35,654 nucleotides of DNA. Origin: an uncultured Lactobacillus sp. Lineage in GTDB: Bacteria; Bacillota; Bacilli; Lactobacillales; Lactobacillaceae. Positions 24,701-32,260 of this stretch are shown in pieces. The position numbers and the translations under genes were made by a program. The number at the start of each line of letters is the position of its first letter. The first letter of the stretch is position 1. A model generated the notes under the pieces. It searched no databases, was not told the DNA's origin, and worked only from the letters and a program-made list of their open reading frames with translations. The stretch lies in the NCBI RefSeq assembly GCF_947367125.1, contig NZ_CANBCQ010000029.1, positions 1-35,654 on the forward strand, read 5' to 3'.

Positions 24701-25149
24701 TATTTTACCACCTCTACCTTATGATCAATTACGTGTGCTGGGGTTAATGTGTAAGTATTGCGATCATCATTAAGATTTAATTGATAATCAATATTTTTAG
24801 AATCGATTCTGACAATCATGCCATTAGTTAAAACAGTTGAGTTAACTAAAACATCTGAAGTCGACACATTTTCATCTTTAGCAATTGACTTGATAAACGG
24901 AATAATCTGCACTGCTTGTGACTTTTGCGTACTAATCTGGACATATTTTTCATATTGCGTCCCCGCAAACAACATTAAAAACAAAAGCGCGATAATGCCT
25001 AAATCGCGATACCTTGTAGCAAAACGGTTATGTAAATAAAGCAAGGCAAAAATTACCATTGCTAGAGCTGCAACTAGCATCAATACATATAGGACTGCCT
25101 GATTAGTATTCTGATTGTTTTGAATATATTTCAATGTATAAAAGGTCAT
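24700..25149 (-). CDS. DUF3290 membrane protein, partner of DUF421
   Basis: 149 residues. Two membrane helices (about 18-40 and 48-63) precede an extracytoplasmic domain (about 70-149) with the segment ENVSTSDVLVNSTVL. This matches DUF3290, which is usually encoded next to DUF421. It is first in the five-gene minus-strand operon reaching to 21398. The ATG follows GAGGGG, and an extended -10 (TGC-TAAAAT) lies just upstream at the pnuC terminator. Confidence 0.8.
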   Translation of the reverse strand: MTFYTLKYIQNNQNTNQAVLYVLMLVAALAMVIFALLYLHNRFATRYRDLGIIALLFLMLFAGTQYEKYVQISTQKSQAVQIIPFIKSIAKDENVSTSDVLVNSTVLTNGMIVRIDSKNIDYQLNLNDDRNTYTLTPAHVIDHKVEVVK

Positions 25150-25184
25150 GCTTTTCCCCTCTGTTTTTGTACTATTTTAGCACA

Positions 25185-25216
25185 TGAAAAAAACGCCATC
25201 GAAATCGATGACGTTC
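25185..25216 (-). terminator. Terminator of pnuC
   Basis: Stem AACGCCATCG / CGATGACGTT (one mismatch) with a 4-base loop and a T-run on the minus strand. Confidence 0.85.
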
Positions 25217-25238
25217 CTTATTATGGTAAAAATAATTT

Positions 25239-25979
25239 TTACTTTTCAATCTCTTTAAGTCCAGCTCTGCGGCGACCCATGTTAAACCATGGTGACACAG
25301 TAAAGGCTAAGACATCGTTAATGACATAGATCAACGAATTAATTGCCATGGCTAAGTTGGCATCCCCTTGAGCATAAGTAATTCCCCAAAGAATCAATTG
25401 GAAAATGCCACTAGCAGTCCACCAGAAGTATTGATTGTTGTAACGCATGAAGCACATGATTCCGGCAGTAAGTGAAATAGCAAAACTAATTGCATCAACC
25501 CAAGGACGAGGATCATTAGTAAACTTACCAATCAAGTAACCTGAAATCAAATAAACAAGCAAAGTACCAACGATGGCAATAGCCCATTCCTTTGCACCGA
25601 ACTTTCGCAAGTGATTCTTAGTATCATCATTCCATGATCTAACCGCAACAATAACCGGTAAATCTAGAGTGGCAATATAAGCAATTTGCTCAAAAATGGA
25701 AAGATAGTTCTTAGCTGACCAACCTGCATAAATGAAACAAGCAGCTGAAATCAAACCTAACCAGCCGTTAATAGCCTTGGTGGCATTAATTGCCAACACA
25801 CAAAGTGTACCCAAAAGTGTACCAATAAATGTAATTAAAGTTACGCTAGTAACCTTACTTTGAATCAATAAAGCTAATTGAAAGCCGAAGGCAAAAAACC
25901 ATAAACAATAGTTTTGAACTGGCCACCCCTTCAATTGATTAAATAGCCAAACGAAATAATTCTCGTGTTTTCTTTCCAT
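25239..25979 (-). CDS. pnuC: PnuC-type nicotinamide riboside/mononucleotide transporter
   Basis: 246 residues, about seven membrane helices. Family marks are KAINGWLGLISAACFIYAGW, the paired-Trp segment YFWWTASGIFQLILW and the C-terminal NSLIYVINDVLAF. PnuC imports an NAD precursor, usually nicotinamide riboside, which fits lactobacilli that cannot make NAD from scratch. It is monocistronic and located just upstream of an operon with a NAD-using sirtuin-like gene. ATG 25979 follows GGGAG at 11 bases. The leader may contain a riboswitch-like hairpin. Confidence 0.85.
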   Translation of the reverse strand: MERKHENYFVWLFNQLKGWPVQNYCLWFFAFGFQLALLIQSKVTSVTLITFIGTLLGTLCVLAINATKAINGWLGLISAACFIYAGWSAKNYLSIFEQIAYIATLDLPVIVAVRSWNDDTKNHLRKFGAKEWAIAIVGTLLVYLISGYLIGKFTNDPRPWVDAISFAISLTAGIMCFMRYNNQYFWWTASGIFQLILWGITYAQGDANLAMAINSLIYVINDVLAFTVSPWFNMGRRRAGLKEIEK

Positions 25980-26096
25980 CTTCTAAACTACTCCCTTTTT
26001 ATATTTAGGTTCACAAGCACTATATCTTGTGCCTTATCCGCTCTTTTATTTAAAAAGCATCTTTATCTAGTATAGTAGACCAAGGATTAAATACAA
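25980..26096 (-). promoter_or_regulatory. pnuC promoter and leader with hairpin before the ribosome site
   Basis: Minus strand TTGTAT (26096-26091)-N16-TATACT (26074-26069). The roughly 80-base leader has a CACAAG / CTTGTG hairpin, then CCTAAATATAAAAAGGGAG, in which CCT could pair with AGG of the ribosome site. pnuC genes elsewhere carry NAD+-II (pnuC-motif) riboswitches; whether this is one needs a covariance search. Confidence 0.4.
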
Positions 26097-26246
26097 GAAT
26101 TGACATTTTTATATTTTGCGGTAATAACACAGTTTGAAAATTATCGGCTTTTTATAAAGCGCTTACATTTTTTGTTTTTCATGGTGATGCCGCGCCATCT
26201 AATCTATATGTAATCGATAGCCTATACCAAAATAGAGGATATACAA

Positions 26247-26390
26247 ATGTTTAAGACCAAAAGAACGTAGTTCGCTATCAGAAAATTAGCTAAAGGCGTT
26301 GCCGCAGTCTTACTTAGCCTTGGACTCATCAGTGCTGGCTTAGCGTTGGCGACTGGTACATTAGGTAAACTCTTCAAAAAAGAAAACTAA
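26247..26390 (+). pseudogene. Remnant of a YSIRK-signal surface-protein start with in-frame stop
   Basis: A 48-codon frame starts at ATG after AGAGGA and reads MFKTKRT, then a TAG at codon 8 (26268-26270). It continues FAIRKLAKGVAAVLLSLGLI plus a short basic tail (GKLFKKEN) to TAA. FAIRKLAKGVAAVL is the YSIRK-type signal motif of cell-wall proteins of lactobacilli. No mature domain follows, so it is a decayed signal-peptide relic or a mini-gene whose TAG has killed it. A terminator follows. Elsewhere in 25980-26529 I see a plus-strand TTGACA-N16-TAATAA near 26100 and no other gene. Confidence 0.6.
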
Positions 26391-26402
26391 TTTAGCCAAA
26401 AC

Positions 26403-26428
26403 AAAACGACTCACTTGAGTCATTTTTT
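26403..26428 (+). terminator. Terminator after the YSIRK remnant
   Basis: Stem AACGACTC / GAGTCATT (imperfect) with ACTT loop and six T. Confidence 0.7.
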
Positions 26429-26443
26429 AATTATTTTTAAAAG

Positions 26444-26456
26444 TGACATTATGTCA
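26444..26456. promoter_or_regulatory. 13-bp palindrome TGACATTATGTCA, candidate operator
   Basis: Identical to the copy at 30470-30482. Here it ends exactly where a promoter TTTACT (26457-26462)-N17-TAACAT (26480-26485) begins, 74 bp before the 102-aa gene. Stem TGACA / TGTCA around a 3-base centre. Confidence 0.5.
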
Positions 26457-26529
26457 TTTACTAACAATTACATCTCTGCTAACATAGAAATATACCAATC
26501 TTTAAACATTCACAAACGAGTACTTACAT

Positions 26530-26838
26530 ATGCTTAAAAATAAATTTACTAATCTTCCCCAAAAAATTATTCAACAAATTCTTCCTACTAAAGCAGAAAA
26601 AGAAGAATATACTTTAATCATCAATTACTATGATCCTGAAGGTAAAAAAGTTGGTTCTCATTCTGGATTAACTTTAAAAGAAAATAGCACCCTTAAACAT
26701 CATAAACTAAAGGAAGTCATCAATAGCCACGTTCCTGAAAACTACGAAGTCTTTCCTTACTTTGCCTATCCTCAAGACAACATTGCTAGTAACAATCTTC
26801 CTGCAGAAATCATGATTGCAGTTAGATCATGCGACTAA
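26530..26838 (+). CDS. 102-aa protein of unknown function
   Basis: 102 residues, soluble, basic N-terminus (LKNKFTNLPQKIIQQ), then a segment TLIINYYDPEGKKVG faintly like mucin-binding/MucBP-type beta repeats, and a C-terminus EIMIAVRSCD. No signal peptide. I do not recognise a family. The gene is preceded by a promoter and the palindrome shared with the PepSY lipoprotein gene. It lies 140 bases after the YSIRK remnant and ends in a bidirectional terminator facing the PAS gene. Confidence 0.6.
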   Translation: MLKNKFTNLPQKIIQQILPTKAEKEEYTLIINYYDPEGKKVGSHSGLTLKENSTLKHHKLKEVINSHVPENYEVFPYFAYPQDNIASNNLPAEIMIAVRSCD

Positions 26839-26867
26839 AAAAAAACGGCTCATCAGAGTCGTCTTTT
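26839..26867. terminator. Bidirectional terminator between convergent genes
   Basis: Stem ACGGCTC / GAGTCGT with a 4-base loop, A-run on the left and T-run on the right, serving both the 102-aa gene and the PAS gene. Confidence 0.75.
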
Positions 26868-26882
26868 TCATCACTCGTAAAA

Positions 26883-27623
26883 TTAATGTTGTGAAGCACC
26901 AGTTGTAGTATCTGGTTCTTCATGCTTTTCTTCCTTAACTTCTGCAGCCTTAGTTGAAGCACCGGTTGCCGCATCTGGATCCGAATTGCGACGATAAGTT
27001 GCACCAGTTGTGGCATCGTCGTCAATCACTAACTTTTGACCAGTAGTTTCGCAGAAGTACTTAACAAGTGGGTACAAATCTTGAACCCATTCGTAAATAC
27101 CAGCGTAGTTGCCTTCATCATCTTCAACCCGCTTGTAGTAGTGCAAAACTAATTTCTTTAAATTACCAGTAGGAACAGGCATGTAAACATCATCATGGCC
27201 GCCTTCCTTAGTGCGCAATGCGTGAACAACTTTCTTCGCATCAGGAATAACATCACGGACATCTGGGTGAACAGCCTTCATCGTATCACCAACTTGGTCT
27301 GGTGTACGTTTAGCTAACATCTTCTTGTTAGGATCAGTTGGACGATTGTACCACAAGAATTGGTTGTTGCTATCAACAAAAGTCATTTCACCAATCGTGT
27401 TGCGCAACATCCAGTTAATTTGGTTAACAGTCAATAAACCAGCATCAAGCTTAACGTAGTCATCACCTTCTGCGGCATTAACCTTCTTAGCTGCCTTATC
27501 AAGCCAATTTGGATCATCCTTGTCAATTCCTTCAACAGTATATTTAGTCTTGCCTGTTGCATCGAAGTCTTCTTTTAAGTATTCGTCAGGATTCATATCC
27601 TTAAGCCATTTTGGTTCAGCCAT
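26883..27623 (-). CDS. PAS-domain (PAS_10/DUF438-like) protein with repetitive acidic tail
   Basis: 246 residues. A single PAS-type domain occupies about 60-200 (LTVNQINWMLRNTIGEMTFV, DSNNQFLWYNRP, PDVRDVIPDAKKVV), as in the DUF438 C-terminal part. The N-terminus is a short charged extension. The last 45 residues are a disordered-looking acidic tail with three copies of D-x-x-TGA[ST] (DATTGAT, DAATGAS, DTTTGAS). There is no kinase or other output domain, so a stand-alone sensor, perhaps of redox or haem, is plausible but not shown. The ATG follows AGGGGGAA. Confidence 0.7.
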   Translation of the reverse strand: MAEPKWLKDMNPDEYLKEDFDATGKTKYTVEGIDKDDPNWLDKAAKKVNAAEGDDYVKLDAGLLTVNQINWMLRNTIGEMTFVDSNNQFLWYNRPTDPNKKMLAKRTPDQVGDTMKAVHPDVRDVIPDAKKVVHALRTKEGGHDDVYMPVPTGNLKKLVLHYYKRVEDDEGNYAGIYEWVQDLYPLVKYFCETTGQKLVIDDDATTGATYRRNSDPDAATGASTKAAEVKEEKHEEPDTTTGASQH

Positions 27624-27747
27624 AATTTCTTCCCCCTAATTAAGAACTATCTTTGACTAGATTATATAATGTAACTGCTTTCAGTTCAATAATTTTGATA
27701 TATTTTATAAAATGTTTTTATTAAAATGATTATATATTAATTTATAT

Positions 27748-27773
27748 AAAAAAAGTTGATTTAAAAATCAGCT
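27748..27773 (-). terminator. Terminator of the second ABC exporter gene
   Basis: Stem GTTGATTT / AAATCAGC (one G-U pair) with a 2-base loop, then seven T on the minus strand. Confidence 0.75.
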
Positions 27774-27775
27774 CT

Positions 27776-29380
27776 TTACATCTTAGTTTCAATTGTATGA
27801 GTATCTAAGTGAATAATCACATCAAACATGGCCTTTTCTGCCGGCGAAATCTTGTGGGCTACTTCAATTACTGCTACCCGTGGATTTTGCAAAAGTGTCT
27901 TATGGATGCCTAATGACAGATTAGGATCAAGCGCACTAGTTGCTTCATCAGCCAATAAAATTGGGCGGCCTGACAAAAGTGCACGCGCAATTTCTACCCG
28001 CTGAATTTGTCCACCCGACAAACCGCTGCCGTTTTCGCCAACTTTCTTATCCAGTCCTTGTTCTTTGACCAGTTCATCTAGGCCAGCTTCATGAATTACT
28101 TCCTTTAAGTGTTGATCACTCACCTGACGTCCTAAGGTAATGTTAAAACGCAAGGTATCATCAAACATAAATGGTTTTTGATTAACATATGAGAAATAAT
28201 TATGTGCTGCATCCCAATTTCCCGTTACTTCGTGGCCATTAATCAGGATCTTGCCACTTTTAGGTTTTCTCAAACCTAACAGCAAGCGCAATAAGGTCGT
28301 CTTACCCCAGCCACTTGGTGCCATTAACAGCACTTTTTCACCTGGCTTAACTTCCAAGTTCACATTTTCAAAAATTCGCTTGTGGTCACTATTAGTAACG
28401 TATGATAATTGCTCAACCTGCATCCCATCAAAATGATCAATTTTTCCTTTATCATTTTTCATGACATGCCGCAAAGCTCGCTGGGTCTTTTCCCACATTG
28501 GTACAGTCGACTTAACCTGATTAAATTCATTAAAAAGCGTTACGATTGGCGTAATAAAGTTGAGGGCCAAATCAACCATCATCACTAAAGTACCAACTTT
28601 TAAGTTGCCTTGCATCATCATGATCCCACCAATCGTACATGGCACGATGAAACAGAACAATTCAGCGGCAGAATAGATTAACTCTAATGCCCAGGCCTGA
28701 GTCAAAGTCATATTTCTTAGGGCGTTTTCCATCTGTTGGGCCGCATTGGCAGCTCGGGTAACGATGTTAGTGCGCACATTATACAGCTTAGTTGCCTGCG
28801 CTCCATTTAAGGAATCTGATACATTTTGGGTATAATTAGCATTCGTTGTAGCCCAAATCTTGGATTTTCTCGTAATGATCGGACTCGTAATCATTTGCAC
28901 TAATGCCGGAGCCAGCGTCGCAAACAAGAAAACCAAGGTCATTTGCCAAGAACTATAAAAAGCAAAAGTAATTGCCCCCAAAAAAGTTAATCCTTGAAAG
29001 ATCATATCCAATTGGGCTGTGACTCGGTTAGTTTCAATTTGTTTCAAATCATTGGTCATTAAAGACAAGCCGCTTTTAATATCTGGCTCACCTTGATCAA
29101 CTAAGTAACGCAAATTTGCCCGCTTAAAGGTCATATTCACATCACGAATAATCCCCATCTTCACCGTTTCATAGATGAAATTGCTGGCCATAAAACACAT
29201 TTGACCTAAAGCAGTCAAAATAGCCAAACGAACAAGGTGCATGTAGTCATGCGAGCCTGATGAAGCTACGTTTAACATGATTCTCACCATGTAAGCGACA
29301 AATACAACATTGCAGGCCTTAATTGCGGCCAAAATAATATAGCCAATTAGCTGACTTTTTTTAGCGTATTTAAGACTCAT
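27776..29380 (-). CDS. ABC exporter (fused membrane + ATPase), paralogue of the island exporter
   Basis: 534 residues. Six membrane helices lie in about 1-290, and the ATPase domain has Walker A APSGWGKTT (354-362), signature LSGGQ (454-458), Walker B ILLADE (Glu479) and H-loop His509. No peptidase domain. It shares many blocks with the exporter at 9928-11520 but has normal base composition for the window and no biosynthetic neighbours, so it is probably the resident copy. The substrate is unknown; peptides or drugs are usual for this type. The start is the first ATG, after a GGGGAA site. Confidence 0.85.
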   Translation of the reverse strand: MSLKYAKKSQLIGYIILAAIKACNVVFVAYMVRIMLNVASSGSHDYMHLVRLAILTALGQMCFMASNFIYETVKMGIIRDVNMTFKRANLRYLVDQGEPDIKSGLSLMTNDLKQIETNRVTAQLDMIFQGLTFLGAITFAFYSSWQMTLVFLFATLAPALVQMITSPIITRKSKIWATTNANYTQNVSDSLNGAQATKLYNVRTNIVTRAANAAQQMENALRNMTLTQAWALELIYSAAELFCFIVPCTIGGIMMMQGNLKVGTLVMMVDLALNFITPIVTLFNEFNQVKSTVPMWEKTQRALRHVMKNDKGKIDHFDGMQVEQLSYVTNSDHKRIFENVNLEVKPGEKVLLMAPSGWGKTTLLRLLLGLRKPKSGKILINGHEVTGNWDAAHNYFSYVNQKPFMFDDTLRFNITLGRQVSDQHLKEVIHEAGLDELVKEQGLDKKVGENGSGLSGGQIQRVEIARALLSGRPILLADEATSALDPNLSLGIHKTLLQNPRVAVIEVAHKISPAEKAMFDVIIHLDTHTIETKM

Positions 29381-29500
29381 AAGTTCCCCTTTTCTATGTC
29401 GTTAGAAACATTATAACCGCTAGCTTGTCTTTTTCTCAATTAGATACGATAATTAGAGTAATATCTTTAATTTCAAATGAAAAACAGAAAGGATCTTTTA

Positions 29501-30415
29501 ATGAAAACTGGTACTAAAATTATTACTTTAGACAACGGTTATCACTTATGGACTAATACTCAAGGCGAAGGCGATATTCATCTTTTAGCTTTGCACGGCG
29601 GTCCTGGCGGCAACCATGAATATTGGGAAGACACTGCAGAACAATTAAAGAAGCAAGGCCTAAACGTTCAAGTTACCATGTACGACCAACTAGGCTCACT
29701 TTATTCAGATCAACCGGATTATTCCGATCCTGAAATCGCCAAGAAGTATTTAACTTATGAATATTTCCTCGATGAAGTTGATGAAGTTCGCGAAAAGTTA
29801 GGCTTAGACAACATTTACTTGATTGGTCAAAGCTGGGGCGGCTTGCTTGTACAAGAATACGCCGTTAAATATGGTCAACACTTAAAAGGCGCCATCATTT
29901 CTTCCATGGTTGATGAAATCGATGAATACGTTGCTTCAGTTAATAGAAGACGTCAAGAAGTTCTTCCACAAACGGAAATCGACTTTATGCACGAATGTGA
30001 AAAGAACAACGATTACGACAACCAACGCTACCAAGACGATGTACAAATCTTAAACATTAACTTCGTTGACCGTAAGCAACCTTCTAAACTTTACCACTTG
30101 AAGGATATCGGCGGCAGTGCCGTCTACAATGCCTTCCAAGGCGACAACGAATTCGTCATCACTGGTAAGCTAAAAGATTGGCATTTTAGAGATCAATTGC
30201 ACAAGATCAAGGTACCAACCTTATTAACCTTCGGTGAAAACGAAACAATGCCAATTTCAACTGCTAAGATCATGCAAAAGAAGATTCCTAACTCTCGCTT
30301 AGTAACTACCCCTGATGGTGGTCATCACCACATGGTCGACAATCCTGCCGTTTATTATAAACACTTGGCTGATTTCATTCGTGAAGTTGAAAATAATACT
30401 TTTAAAGGTGAATAA
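29501..30415 (+). CDS. pepI: Proline iminopeptidase (S33 family)
   Basis: 304 residues from ATG 29501, which has AAAGGA eight bases upstream; the frame opens eight codons earlier without a site. Alpha/beta hydrolase with oxyanion motif HGGPGG (32-37), DQLGSLYSD, nucleophile Ser111 in GQSWGG and a late GGHHH carrying the catalytic His. The enzyme removes N-terminal proline from peptides in the cytosol and belongs to casein-type peptide use, with OppA and the C69 dipeptidase in the same window. Monocistronic. Confidence 0.9.
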   Translation: MKTGTKIITLDNGYHLWTNTQGEGDIHLLALHGGPGGNHEYWEDTAEQLKKQGLNVQVTMYDQLGSLYSDQPDYSDPEIAKKYLTYEYFLDEVDEVREKLGLDNIYLIGQSWGGLLVQEYAVKYGQHLKGAIISSMVDEIDEYVASVNRRRQEVLPQTEIDFMHECEKNNDYDNQRYQDDVQILNINFVDRKQPSKLYHLKDIGGSAVYNAFQGDNEFVITGKLKDWHFRDQLHKIKVPTLLTFGENETMPISTAKIMQKKIPNSRLVTTPDGGHHHMVDNPAVYYKHLADFIREVENNTFKGE

Positions 30416-30422
30416 TTTCATT

Positions 30423-30451
30423 AAAGTACTGCAGAAATGCAGTACTTTTTT
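30423..30451 (+). terminator. Terminator of pepI
   Basis: Perfect 11-bp stem AAAGTACTGCA / TGCAGTACTTT with a 4-base loop and T-run. Confidence 0.9.
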
Positions 30452-30469
30452 AAGAAAGTAATAAAAAAA

Positions 30470-30482
30470 TGACATTATGTCA
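30470..30482. promoter_or_regulatory. Second copy of palindrome TGACATTATGTCA
   Basis: Identical 13-mer to 26444-26456, here 78 bp before the PepSY lipoprotein start. ATGACA could also act as a weak -35, with TATTTT as -10. Confidence 0.5.
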
Positions 30483-30559
30483 CTAGATGCTATTTTTATA
30501 CTCCTTTTTACTGTAATATTGAGATATAGATTTGATATTAATATATTAGGAGTTTATTT

Positions 30560-31174
30560 ATGAAACAAAATAAAACATTAATTAAACTAGCTAGCAGTGT
30601 AGCATTAACTGGAGCATTAGTATTAGGTGCTACCGCATGTAGTAATAATAGTAATGAATCTAGCAGTCAGTCTTCAAAAGTCTCAAAAGCTAAGAAAAAT
30701 ACTAAAAAAGCAGTTAAACAAAACGAGACTAAATTGAAGAGAGCAAAAATTCAAGTTAGTCAGCAATCCGCATTAAATAAATTTAATGAAAAATATCCAG
30801 ACACCGAAATCAAAGAGCTTGATTTAAAGTTAGAAAATAATAATTATGTCTACGAAATTGATGGTTTTGATAAAACTAAAGAATACTCAGCAACTATTGA
30901 TGCAAATGATGGTAGGCTCATTCACTCAAGTTCAGAAAAACTAGATTTGGACGAGCTTAATCAAAAGGCTTTAAATTTCGACAGTTTGATCAGCCGCGAT
31001 GAAGCAACAAAAATTGCTGAAAAGAACGCAACCGGTGTAGGTAAAGAATGGAATCTAGAACAAGACCACGACATCGCTTACTGGAACGTAAAAGTTAGTG
31101 ATGGCACTAAAACTACTGAAGTCAAAATTGATGCACAAACTAAGAAAGTTATTTCAACTAAAAATGATGATTAA
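30560..31174 (+). CDS. PepSY-domain lipoprotein
   Basis: 204 residues. Lipoprotein signal with lipobox GATAC (Cys27), a Ser/Lys-rich linker, then two PepSY repeats: about 70-125 (ALNKFNEKYPDTEI ... YEIDGFD ... TIDANDGRLI) and about 145-202 (SRDEATKIAEKNATG ... WNVKVSDG ... KIDAQTKKVIS). PepSY domains are thought to inhibit or bind proteases outside the cell. It is a paralogue of the protein at 34729-35316, and both genes have a similar upstream palindrome. ATG follows TTAGGAG. Ends in a terminator. Confidence 0.8.
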   Translation: MKQNKTLIKLASSVALTGALVLGATACSNNSNESSSQSSKVSKAKKNTKKAVKQNETKLKRAKIQVSQQSALNKFNEKYPDTEIKELDLKLENNNYVYEIDGFDKTKEYSATIDANDGRLIHSSSEKLDLDELNQKALNFDSLISRDEATKIAEKNATGVGKEWNLEQDHDIAYWNVKVSDGTKTTEVKIDAQTKKVISTKNDD

Positions 31175-31175
31175 T

Positions 31176-31203
31176 AAAAAGCGAGCACAAGCTCGCTTTT
31201 TTT
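31176..31203. terminator. Bidirectional terminator
   Basis: Stem AAAAAGCGAGC / GCTCGCTTTTT around ACAA between the convergent PepSY and acetyltransferase genes. Confidence 0.9.
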
Positions 31204-31204
31204 G

Positions 31205-31720
31205 CTATAATTTCTTCACTAATAACCAATCGGTCTGTGGATCATTACCAACTTGGAATGTATGCTCACTTACCTTTTCAAAACCATGTCGCTTGTAAAA
31301 ATGCTGGGCTGGAATATTTTTTTCATAAACTCCTAGCCACAAATAATCTTTACCTTCTTCACGGGCTGTTTTTTCCGCAAAATCTAACAAGACATTGCCT
31401 AAGCCTCGATGCTGAAAACTGGTGCGTAAATAAATGCGTTCCACTTCTAAGGCATTCTCACGCAATTGTTCAGTTTGCGCACTTCCTACATTGATTTTCA
31501 AATAGCCAGCAACTTCTCCACTCACCAGCAAAAAATAAAAGCGACTATCAGGACATTTAATTTCTTCAATCAACTTCCCAGTTTCATAATCTTCTGCTAA
31601 AAAACGTTTCATATCAGCCGGCGCAGTATAAGGATCAAAGGTCGTCTTAAAAGTTTCGCGTGAAATTTGTTGTAATTTTTTTACATCATCTGTTGTAATT
31701 GTTTTAATTTCATAATTCAT
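31205..31720 (-). CDS. GNAT-family N-acetyltransferase
   Basis: 171 residues. GNAT fold with the acetyl-CoA loop in FQHRGLGNVLLDFAEK (motif A, Q-x-R-G-x-G) and motif B NIPAQHFYKRHGFEKV. The RETFKTTFDPYTAP start resembles PaiA-type spermidine acetyltransferases, but the substrate is unknown. The ATG overlaps the MarR gene's TGA (TGATG), so the start at 31720 is secure, with GAGGGA as ribosome site. Controlled with the MarR gene. Confidence 0.85.
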   Translation of the reverse strand: MNYEIKTITTDDVKKLQQISRETFKTTFDPYTAPADMKRFLAEDYETGKLIEEIKCPDSRFYFLLVSGEVAGYLKINVGSAQTEQLRENALEVERIYLRTSFQHRGLGNVLLDFAEKTAREEGKDYLWLGVYEKNIPAQHFYKRHGFEKVSEHTFQVGNDPQTDWLLVKKL

Positions 31721-32175
31721 CAATATTCCCTCTTTTCACCGTTTTTGACTAGCCGCCAATTTGCACCAGCGTTTTTCTCTACTGTCTGTAGCAAAGCAGC
31801 CAATTCTATCCGTTGTTGGGTACTCAGCCCTGCTAAAACTGCTTCATTTGAATAAACATTTTCTTTTTTAATTTGTTTAGCCAGCTTTTGGCCGAGTTCT
31901 GTCACAAATAAATGCTTAATCTTCTTATTTTGTTGGTCATTCTCTTTTCTAATCAGCTTATTCTGCTCTAATTTTTTAATACTGCGAGCCGTTGTTGTCC
32001 GATCAACATTAAGCATTCCTGCTAAATGATCTGAGATAATTCCTGGGTTCTCACTAATGCGAACTAAATATAAATACTGTCCACGATTTAGCTGTATTTC
32101 CTTAAACTCAATATTAGCAATCGAATCAAATGCCCGTGCGATTGTGCCAATTTGACGTAAAATATCTTCTTTCAT
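31720..32175 (-). CDS. MarR-family regulator
   Basis: 151 residues. Winged helix-turn-helix: ISDHLAGMLNVDRTTTARSI recognition helix, then LEQNKLIRKENDQQNKKIKHLFVT wing, between the dimerisation helices. First gene of a two-gene unit with the acetyltransferase. An inverted repeat (TTGTTG-N6-CAACAA) overlaps its promoter, pointing to autorepression. The inducer is unknown. Confidence 0.85.
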   Translation of the reverse strand: MKEDILRQIGTIARAFDSIANIEFKEIQLNRGQYLYLVRISENPGIISDHLAGMLNVDRTTTARSIKKLEQNKLIRKENDQQNKKIKHLFVTELGQKLAKQIKKENVYSNEAVLAGLSTQQRIELAALLQTVEKNAGANWRLVKNGEKREY

Positions 32176-32189
32176 TTTTTCACCTAAGA

Positions 32190-32224
32190 AACTATTATAT
32201 TAATTTTTGTTGAATTTACAACAA
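32190..32224 (-). promoter_or_regulatory. MarR promoter and operator
   Basis: Perfect inverted repeat TTGTTG-N6-CAACAA at 32207-32224. On the minus strand it contains the -35 TTGTAA, which is followed by N16 and the -10 TATAAT. A MarR dimer here would block the polymerase. Confidence 0.6.
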
Positions 32225-32234
32225 AAAATGTAAA

Positions 32235-32260
32235 CAAAAAAGGGGATCTCTCCCTTTTTT
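32235..32260 (-). terminator. Terminator of oppA
   Basis: Stem AAAAAGGG / CCCCTTTTT-type with a short loop and T-run on the minus strand, overlapping the stop. Confidence 0.75.
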
